Shown one piece after another: positions 46,978-55,056 of a DNA stretch of 64,000 nucleotides. The stretch's first letter is position 1. The number at the start of each line of letters is the position of its first letter. The notes beneath the pieces were generated by a model, which saw only the letters and a program-made list of their open reading frames with translations, did not search any database and was not told the DNA's origin. The stretch is taken from positions 62,001-126,000 of the forward strand of contig JADDMT010000010.1 in assembly GCA_021401465.1 (NCBI GenBank). The letters are read 5' to 3'. This DNA comes from Teratosphaeria epicoccoides. Lineage: Eukaryota > Ascomycota > Dothideomycetes > Mycosphaerellales > Teratosphaeriaceae. The position numbers and the translations under genes are program-made.

Positions 46978-47337
46978 TGATACGGTTAATACTAGGGGAC
47001 TATTTGAACCGCATGGGTTCTAATAGCCGCCCTTGGCATGTAGTGACCCTGCTACATATAGCAAGGGGGTCCTTCGTACATACGTTAGCTCGTATGTCGT
47101 CTAAGTAGGATCAGTTGTCGACATAGGACGCCCCCACGTCGCTGACCCTACGGTACCCCTACGGGGTTAGGCTCGGACATGCTTTCCCTAATTAAGGAGC
47201 GTTAGGGGTTATAAGCACCCTTAGCGCTACCTCTACGATAAGCAGAAAGCAGCGCTGTCTTGTACCTACTAAAGGGTCGGATTACTCTGTCACACTACGA
47301 GATATTTTCATATCATATAGCATATACATCTATATTA
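46978..47337 (+). repeat. G1-C 3' LTR
   Basis: 360 bp, preceded by purine tract AGGAGGAGGGGCAG (46964-46977) and followed by TSD AGGAC. Confidence 0.93.
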
Positions 47338-48226
47338 AGGACACTAATAGAAAATACCTAGACAGTAGACCCGCTAACTACAAAGGCCCTAAGGCCCTCT
47401 AGGCCTTAAGGACCTTCGCTAGGTCGTTATACGCGGTAGCGCTATCGCAATGTTAGCTATGTAAAACCCCCTAGGGTATAGGTCATACCTGTTAGCGTCC
47501 TAGGAACGGGTCTAGGAGGCGTAGGAGACGTAGGCAAGGGCGGGGCTAGCTAGGTTAGCGGAGCATTTTACGCGGACACTAAGTAACGCGTACAGGGCTT
47601 TACAGTTTAGGCGCTTGCTAGCGTAGCGCTAGCAGGCGCGGGCTCAGGTAGACTAGACAGATTTATTAGCTGAAGCTAGGCACAACGACAAGGACTCTAG
47701 AACATACTAATTATAGGATGTAATCTACACCCTAGAGGGCGTAGTCGACGTAGTAGATAGTAGGGGCTATCTAGTTCTAGTTAGTATCGCCCGGAATCCT
47801 AGAGGAAAAGCCAGAAGGTAGGAGAAAGAGGGGGGGGGCTTACGGTTTAAGGTAAGCATGTAAGAGAAAGGAAGCAAGAGCGATAGCGAAGGGCGCTTTT
47901 TATATAGTAAGGGACGTACTAGCATAGGCCTAGGAGCGCCCCTACAATGGCTCGGATAGCAATGAATAGAAGTGAAGTGAAGAGAGGTAGGAAAGTGAAG
48001 TAGACTTAAATAAGCAAAGTAGAGTCTAGGAACCCGGCAAGACTAGCTAGATGCTAGGCTGTAGGCACAGGAGAACAGGGAGCGTAAGAAGTGAAGTGAA
48101 GTAGACTTAGACAAGTAGAGTAGACTTAGACAAGGGAAGTGAAGTTAGGAAGCCGTGTTAGCCTAGCCGCGATCTAGACTTTATGTGCTAGAAGGAAACT
48201 GACGGATTCCTTGCCGTGAACAAGAA

Positions 48227-48246
48227 GGGGGGGGGGGGGGGGGGGG
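48227..48246 (+). repeat. G20 homopolymer: G3-2 polypurine tract
   Basis: Twenty consecutive G, preceded by CAAGAA and followed by TAA and the 3' LTR. The G3-1 equivalent has ten G. Length in the assembly may be unreliable. Confidence 0.8.
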
Positions 48247-48249
48247 TAA

Positions 48250-48416
48250 TGTAAAGGGCGAGGCCCTAAGTCTTAGCATAGGCTAGGGCCTATACGACGC
48301 GACCCCTGACAAGGCCGGCTATAAAAGACTAGACAGCTAGCAGATAGTCCCTCTCTCCCTATCGTACTTGTTGAATACTACATGAACCCCTGTGTATATG
48401 TCGTTTACCTGTGACA
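48250..48416 (+). repeat. G3-2 3' LTR (167 bp)
   Basis: TGTAAAGGGC to ACCTGTGACA, followed by TSD GTACT. Pair of 33469-33635. Confidence 0.92.
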
Positions 48417-50526
48417 GTACTCTAATCCTCTAGCATTATAATCCTGAACTTCTAATCAAGATAGAAACAGACGCCTCTAGATTCGCCTTAGGCGGCATTC
48501 TCTCCTAGCTCGTCGCAGGCAAAGGTACTACTCGCTAGCACCCTATCGCATTCTACTCTTAGAAGTTTACCCTAGTAGAGCGGAACTACGAGACCTATAA
48601 GTAAGAGCTGTTAGTAATTGTAGAATGCTTCAAGACGTGGCGCTACTATCTTGAAGGCGCGCCGCAGACTATTTGCGTACTCTCTGACTATAATAACCTT
48701 CGTAGATTTATAGGCGTAAAACAGCTAAACAGCCGCTAAGCTTAGTAGGCTATATATTTGTCAAGGTTCGATTTTACTATTAAGCATAATAAGGGAACTA
48801 ATAACCTAGCCGATAGGCCTTCTTGTCGCGCGGACTACGCACTAACTATGCAGGTAGCAAACACGCTCCTCCTAACCCTAAGAAATAAACTGTCGTTCTA
48901 GGGCTAGGAGGGAGAACAAGCTAACAACCTAATTGTTAATTGCATCTAGGCTACGTGCGTATAGTAGGCAAAGAGTATAGAGCTCCTACCCCGACCTAGA
49001 GAGTACTAACCTATAGTAACCCTACTAGCCTTCATTTGCAAGGTAGTAACCTAGGAAGAGTCTCTAGCAAAGGACATGTTAGAGAATATAGAGACCTTGC
49101 TTTGCAAGCTACAATTAGCCTCAGAGCGACCTAAAAGCACTAGCAAGGACTAGGAGTACAAGTATAGCGTCTAGTATAAAAGCAATCGCATTTAGGTCCT
49201 AAATGATAAAGCATTAAAGGCGTAACTACTATACTTACACTATAACAACCTGTTAGCTAGGCACTTTAGGAGAGACTATACCCTTGCCTTGTTGTCACGA
49301 AAGTACTAGTAGCTAGATATTACAAAGGAGGTTAACGAGTACGTCCGAACCTAACATACATGCCAGATAATAAAGAGTAAGCACTATCACGGATATAGCG
49401 AGGCACATGCCTTGCCCCTGCCTAATAGGCTATAGTAAGAGATTACTATAGACTTCATCACGGATCTGCCCCTAAGCAAGCTCTTTAGGTATGTGTATGA
49501 TACTATCCTAGTAATTATTAATAGGTTCTCTAAGATAGTAATCTTTGTCCTAACTAACAAGACATGTACTAGTGTAGAACTAGCGAACCTTATAGTACGC
49601 AAAGTCGTATGTCATTTTAGCATGCTAGAAGGAGTACTCTTAGATTATAGTAGTGTCTTTACTAGCTAATACTAGAGTGACTTTACATGCGAAGCGTAGC
49701 TAAAGTATAAGCTTAGCATAGCTTTTTATCTGTAAACTGACAGCTAGACTAAGCAGGCAAACTAGACTCTAGAATAATACCTCTGTTGTTACTATAATAA
49801 GGAACAAAATGACTAGGCTAAGTTGTTACTATAAGCTGAATATGCGAGTAACGCATACGATAATGCTACTACTAGCATGTCGCCTTTCTAGGTAGTATTA
49901 GGATTCTAGCCTTCCCTAACATTAGCGCCTTAGGACGAGTCTGCTAAAGGAAGGGTACTAGCTACTATAGAGCGCGCGCATTAGTTACGCGACGTAACTA
50001 AAAGGCTTAAAGAAAATTAGCGACAAACAGTAAACTAGCAGGTAGAGTACTATAACGCGTAGCATAAGCGCCAAGCTTACTCTGTAGGAGATATAGTGCT
50101 GTTGTCGACTAAGAACTTGCGACTGCTAGTACTAAAGAAGAAGATAGTAGCCCGATTTGTTAGACTATTCCGCGTGCTAGACGTAATAGGCAATTAGGCT
50201 TATTGCCTAGTACTGCCTTCCTAGTACTAGATCTACAATATTTTCTATGTCTCGCTACTTAAGCCTTAGAAGGGCCGAGCAGGCGAAGAGCCTACCTACC
50301 CTATGCCTCTCGCTAAAGAGGGTAGCGAGTATAAGGTTAAGGCTATTAGGGGTACAAGGGTATATAGTAGTATACGCTAATACCTAGTGTAGTAGAAGGA
50401 TTAGCTAGAGGACTACAATATCTAGGTTGATGAAGCTAACTATAAGGGCGCGAAGGACCTAATCGAAGTATACCTAGCGTAGGAGAGAGGCAAGAAGAGA
50501 TCAGGTAGAGGACAAAGGAAAAAGTA
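48417..50526 (+). pseudogene. G4 gag-pol, 3' part (RNase H, integrase)
   Basis: Continues the frame broken at 33468. RNase H begins KIETDASRFALGG near 48,457. An integrase zinc-binding-like region with YVRT...HTCQI lies near 49,340. The integrase core starts near 49,440 (ITIDFITDLPLSK) and includes SSVFTSQYW near 49,645. The C-terminus near 50,130-50,270 has KIVARFVRLFRVLDVIG and YNIFYVSLLKP; a basic tail ends near 50,526 (KKRSGRGQRKK). I see no chromodomain like that of G2. Confidence 0.87.
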
Positions 50527-50641
50527 AGCCTAGGGGGAAACAGCATTACAGGCTACCTATATTTTGGCCCTAGGCAGGGCGCGAAAGCTAAGCATGCTTA
50601 TAGCTAGAGCTGCCTACCCCCTAAGAGTGCCTGAATTAGGG

Positions 50642-51455
50642 CTACTTATTATCCTCTACTACTATCTCCGCATTATTCCCTACTACTATCTCCGTATCCT
50701 CCTCTGCCTCTATGTCTTCATCACTGTTAGGGCAACAACCTAGGAGGTCTATAAGGCCCTCACACTCCTAGCAAGGTGTTAGCAGACGATAATAGGACAG
50801 GGAGTATTCGCGGGATATGCTTACCTCTATCTTGTCATTAAGGCGGGCCTAGAGGCTTATCATGGCAGCGTTAGCGCAAGTAAGATCCGCGCGAGGCACG
50901 CAGGCATCTAGGAACTATTAGCAGGTTAGCATGCGACGAGCAAACAACAGGCTAGGGGACTTATAGCGCAGCTAAGCTTAAAGAGGCCTACTAAGGCCTA
51001 CGTGTTCTACTTAGTAGCAGTAATAGCCTAGCTACTACTGCCTGCTAGCGCGGCGCTAGTAGCACGCTTCGCCTTAGCCGTAATAGCAGGGAAGTGCTTA
51101 GGCATAGAGTCGCGGTTACGCTATAGCCTCTATAGATAGTTAGTACCTAAAACCTATGCCTAAGGTATATGACAAGCAGGCGGAAAACATATTTTAAGTA
51201 GCGGGCGCTAGTTTGCAGCAGCGTCTAGGTAGGCTCGCTAGGCTACAGCGTAATCCTCGCTAGTAGTGTCAGGATTACGCCTAACATGCTTAGCCTTAGC
51301 GTAGGCGCGGAGCATGACATTATATTTAGCCGCTATAGCCTAGTTTATAGGGATGCACACGTAGTTGCTCTTGCTATAGCTACAAGCATAGTTAGTAGTT
51401 ACAATAAGTAGGAGAAGTGTAAGCCTTAGGCAGACGAAGAGGCATACTACTTATA
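50642..51455 (-). pseudogene. Candidate antisense ORF in the post-integrase region of G4
   Basis: On the minus strand, one frame from about 51,455 to 50,900 reads with only TAG/TAA interruptions: a hydrophobic start, then YACSYSKSNYVC and a Lys/Arg/Ala-rich stretch with AKAKHVRRNPDTTSEDYA. A neighbouring frame continues to TAG at 50,642-50,644, with Cys pairs (CQECEG-like, LLGCCPNSDED) and an acidic tail. Joining them needs a frameshift. Position and strand match the accessory ORFs of G1 and G2, which is the main support. Only one copy exists in the window, so length conservation cannot be tested. Confidence 0.35.
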
Positions 51456-52086
51456 ACACTTCTACTATCTTAACTTAAAGCATGTAGTGTATATATAGCC
51501 TGTACTCTAAAATCAAGTTAATAGCGCCCTACGTATGTTTAAAGCAAGCGACATGTACTAGAAAGGCTAATGTACTACGCGTAGCGCTTGTAGTTATTAA
51601 CAAGCGGCTCCTTACTATGACTGTAGCGGGAGGAGGGCGTAAACTAAGCAGGCTAGGCGCCTGTTAACCTCGTAGGAGTAGCTAGCGTAGCGCTAGTAGC
51701 GATCTTAGAACCTTTAGGAGGCATGTTAAAAGGTTAATGTAATAAAGAAAGTTAGGATTACTACATGCAAATAGCGGATTTTATACCTGCGTGCTATTTA
51801 CGCTATAGAAGCCTCTTGTAGCTATAAACTCCCTGTTACTACAGGCAACTAGCGCTAGAACTAATTAGAACTAACAAGCGTGTTTATAGTATGCTTCATG
51901 TAGTAACAAAGAGTCATGTTACCTAAGTCATAACTCTAGCATGATTTACAACCTGCCTCTACAAGGAAGGGGGTTTAGAGGGGGGCTACCTGCTTACAGA
52001 GTAAACTGTAGGGGACCTGATCTTGCTTAGTGTAAGAAGGGAGCTCTCTAAGTATCAAGACAACCCTTATAGGAGAAGGGGGCAAA

Positions 52087-52292
52087 TGATACTAGATAGC
52101 TAAGCTATAGGCTTATTTAGTCGTGCTAAGGAGCTAAGCTACATATGATGTATGCAGGTGTATCTTATGCGCTTTGCAGAAGAATTAAAGAAGGGCAGTA
52201 ATTAGTTTTTAGACCTTACCCTATTATTAGGAATAGAGGCTCTATATACTACTACATACCTATGTATTAATTACTAGTCGCATACTATATCA
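52087..52292 (+). repeat. G4 3' LTR (206 bp)
   Basis: TGATACTAG to ACTATATCA, followed by TSD AGTAG (52293-52297). Confidence 0.92.
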
Positions 52293-53061
52293 AGTAGCTT
52301 AGGAGAGGCTAAGTTTCTTAGGGGTATATACAAGCAGGCTAAGTTAGACAAGTAGGTAAGTAAGCTAAGTAACACAAGTTACTTAGTCTACTTAGGGCCT
52401 TGATTTTTAAGACATAATGACTTAAAACCTACTTCCCTATTATAATAACTAGCCTATAGGGTAGAACATACTAGGATGTAGAGACAATACTAGGGAGATA
52501 AGGTCTTATACTACGTTAGAGCCTAGCATAATACACTACGTATGCAAAGGTGTCTAAACAGCTACATAGTAGCAGCCGCGGCGGCGGAAGACCGAAGCAG
52601 TGTAACTGGTAATCGTATGCATTTAGGTAGGTCCCGAACGATACTACAAATCATAAACTTGCGGCCTTTCACGTAAGATAGACAGTTGCAGACTCGATCT
52701 CGGAATCGCGTAGCCGCGCGATGTTCTGCCCCCATCTCAGTGACTGCCAAGCGACCATGGAGTGCAGTACACGGCCACGGGGCTTCTCGAGCGGAGCGCG
52801 TCCTAGGCGCAATCACGATACTTCAGATTGTGGGTCTGTGTCCGCTGCGAAGGTCGCATTCAACCGACCGGGACTCCGCCTATGCGCAGACGACGCACAG
52901 GGAGTGACTCCTCGCAAGCATATGCGAGGACGCCATGCGGAGGCTCGTCGGCATTGTACGCGCATGCTGAACGGGTAACCATGGAATGTGCTAGGAGCTA
53001 GAATAGGTATGATTCGTCCCTCACTCATTCCATACCAATTTGCTCCGCATCGCTAACATCG
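52293..53061. other. Boundary between repeat block and unique DNA
   Basis: From 52,293 to about 52,575 the sequence is still TA-rich with repeated CTAAGT/ACTTAG motifs and belongs to the target region of G4. At about 52,575 (AGCAGCCGCGGCGGCGG) it changes abruptly to sequence with normal CA and TG frequency. Several overlapping ORFs of 71-85 codons between 52,562 and 53,028 lie on both strands, and none looks like a protein gene. Confidence 0.6.
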
Positions 53062-53845
53062 TCACGTCCAGCGAAAGTTATACTCCGGAATGTCAGCTTC
53101 GCTGACTGTCCAGGTCTTGCCGCCGTCGCTCGTCTTGAAACCAGTCGTCTTTGCTCCCAAGTTGGTGAAGAATGTTTGAGCAAAGTCCGGCTCAGCCTCA
53201 CGGAGGACCACCTTCGTGTCTACCCACTTGTGCGCGGGTATAAGCCCACAAGTCCCCGGCGCTGACGCGCACTCGACGGCAGACCCAAAGCCTTCAGCCT
53301 GGCCCGAATCGGTCGACAGGGTCGACACGACCCAGCCGTTCGAACGGAAACGATTTGGTCATACAGTTTGGTGTTCTCGTTGTAGACATCTAGCTTGTAC
53401 AAAGCATTCTGAGCTTAGCAATCTGCGATGTTTGATGCACCGAGAGGCTACAGCGAGACTCACAGCGCGCCGTCACGCTAGCACCAGCATGGATTTTTTC
53501 GTTAGAATCCTCTACAGGCCCTGACGGCTTGAGCGTATACGTGCGCGTCTGCCATTCCACCTCGGGGACACTCTCGATCAGGGCCTGGATCAAATCGCCG
53601 TTAGAAGTGCCCATGCCGACCCCGAGAGCTAGGATTCCGTTTGGAGATTTGAGGCAGCAGGGTTCTGCGGGAACGAAGAGGGTGGATTCTGCTTCGCGGA
53701 TCCAGTTATTCCCTTCCTTTCTGCCGCAGCTGAAATAGGGGCCATTGGCGGCAGAGACTGCGGCGACGAAAGAAGAAATGAAGAGGAGCGTGGTAGCTGT
53801 AGTACTAATGGTGTAGATCATTTCAGTGGTTGTATAGAGGTTCAT
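53062..53845 (-). CDS. Small secreted protein, uncharacterised, with a probable frame break
   Basis: Minus-strand gene. The N-terminus is a signal peptide (hydrophobic LLFISSFVAAVSA, cleavage likely near ANGPYF); the start may be 53845 or the ATG at 53821. Cysteines in the mature part include YFSCGRK and EPCCLKS. A 50-nt intron (53463 down to 53414, GTGAGT...CTAAG) joins exon 1 to YKLDVYNENTKLYDQIV. Near 53,340 the reading shifts by one frame into NGWVVSTLSTDSGQAEGFGS and runs to the stop at 53062 (YNFRWT). The shift could be a 1-nt indel, an assembly error, or a 53-nt intron (53351-53299) with a weak GTTTCC donor. Function unknown. Being secreted, Cys-containing and 0.8 kb from a repeat block, it is a candidate effector; this is inference. 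Confidence 0.6.
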
Positions 53846-55056
53846 GTGTCAGGGTCTTATCCCAGGATAAGGAAATATCGCTCGAGTTCGCAATTGTAGT
53901 ACGTTATAATATATGGACATATGCGATGAGAGGGCTTGATTGTCTGGCACCGCCGTTTGCCATCATTCACACGTGCGCGTGATGTGGTTTCGGCTATTAT
54001 CAGGGCGTCTCGATGTGCTGCAGTCAGCTAGCGGTTGACCCTACCGAAGTTTCGAAGACTTACCTTTTCGATCTTTCCATCAGATCTATCCATTGTCCCC
54101 GTCGATCCTGCTTTTGCCGTAATAGAGTCTGAAGCATAAGTCTACAACCCCTACACGATTGTGTACACAAGTTTCGATCTATCTGGACTTTTCATGATAT
54201 CTGTAACAAGGGCATCCTCGACAATACCTCGAAACGCTCGGGCTGTGAGCCGCGATCGTGTTGACCTTACACCACAATACCGCTGATTTGCTGATCCAAC
54301 CAGTGATGGGACCAGATCGGTCAGATTGGCTTTTGAACCTAGAACCCATCCAAACCGGCAGTCCAAGGGACGGTTCGGGAAAAGTCGTTGCACGCCCGCC
54401 TTCACTGACTTTGCACCGAGATTTCATGCTACGACACCGTCTAGAGCAGCCCTGTATAGATGACGCCGTCCGCAGCTCTGTAGTAACTGTACACTATCAC
54501 GAAGTAGCCCTCGCAAATGCTTCCCGCCAAGCAGAACTCATCATTTGCTCGCAGCACACGAAAGTGCTACAAGCCAGTCCGCCAGCCGGGGGGAGTCTCT
54601 CATGCAGAGTTTCCAACGCTCGTAGCATGCATCCACTACCTGCACAACCTCACTACTTACTACTACTCCATCACCAATGCTTTCGCGTGCAGGGCTCCAT
54701 ATGCCAGCGCGGAAAGCATGCGGGTGCTACCGCCAACCCGCATAGCGTATGTACGTCCGTTCCGTAGTGCGACGGTGGCGCTTGAGTATCGGATGCCAAC
54801 CGCTAGCTGTGCGACTCGAATTTGGACTTTCATCGAGACCCTGTCGTTCAGCGTAACACGCGATGAATTACAATCGGCGGTAGGCGAGGTGCCGCGACGG
54901 TGCGTACATGCAGCCTACCGCTAGCTTCTCGTCCTTGACGATGAAGTATTTGGCGGCTCGTGGGCTGCACTTTCCTGCGAGCTGCTAATCAGCTTGCGCT
55001 CGTGCGGGCAGCAAAGGGAACATGTTCGCAACATCGTTGCACAGGGTGTCATCAAA
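53846..55056. other. Intergenic region between secreted protein gene and VPS18
   Basis: 1.2 kb of ordinary base composition without RIP signature. It holds the promoter side of the secreted protein gene and the 3' side of VPS18. Overlapping plus-strand ORFs of 169 and 135 codons (54258-54767, 54517-54924) have no recognisable domain and look like chance. Confidence 0.45.
53904..53914 (-). promoter_or_regulatory. TATA-like element upstream of the secreted protein gene
   Basis: Minus strand reads ATATATTATAA about 60 bp before the first ATG (53845). AT-rich against a balanced background. Position fits a core promoter, but there is no further support. Confidence 0.3.

Larger units (their letters stand above)
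39173..47337 (+). mobile_element. G1-C: complete Ty3/Gypsy element (8165 bp)
   Basis: 360-bp LTRs at 39173-39532 and 46978-47337, perfect TSD AGGAC (39168-39172; 47338-47342), inserted in G3-2. Same layout as G1-B: gag-pol on plus and a 1422-bp accessory ORF on minus between integrase and 3' LTR. It has kept more Trp, Gln and Cys codons than G1-B, so it is the best template for reading the family. The two LTRs differ at about a dozen positions, all C/T or G/A transitions. Confidence 0.95.
33469..48416 (+). mobile_element. G3-2: Ty3/Gypsy element inserted in G4, hosting G1-C
   Basis: LTRs at 33469-33635 and 48250-48416 (167 bp), with a perfect TSD GTACT (33464-33468; 48417-48421). Removing one TSD copy rejoins the G4 pol frame (AFTST followed by the RNase H region). 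G1-C interrupts the post-pol region at 39172. Without G1-C the element is about 6.8 kb. It holds gag, reverse transcriptase, RNase H and integrase in Ty3/Gypsy order, on the plus strand. Confidence 0.93.
30544..52292 (+). mobile_element. G4: Ty3/Gypsy element hosting G3-2 and G1-C
   Basis: 206-bp LTRs at 30544-30749 and 52087-52292 with a perfect TSD AGTAG (30539-30543; 52293-52297). Without the inserted G3-2 and one TSD copy it is about 6.8 kb. The gag-pol frame is split inside the RT/RNase H region at 33468/48417. A purine tract (AGGAGAAGGGGGCAAA, 52071-52086) precedes the 3' LTR. A 1.5-kb post-integrase region holds a candidate antisense ORF. This is the oldest element of the right-hand nest. 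Confidence 0.93.

Noticed and set aside
1..52292. Alternative genetic code with TAG as Gln/Trp
   Set aside because: TAG is in the frame only in repeats and varies between copies with CAG, CGG or TGG at the same codon; VPS18 and other genes use standard codons and stops.
54258..54924. Overlapping plus-strand ORFs of 169 and 135 codons upstream of VPS18
   Set aside because: No domain, no splice logic, overlapping frames; chance ORFs in GC-balanced DNA are likely.
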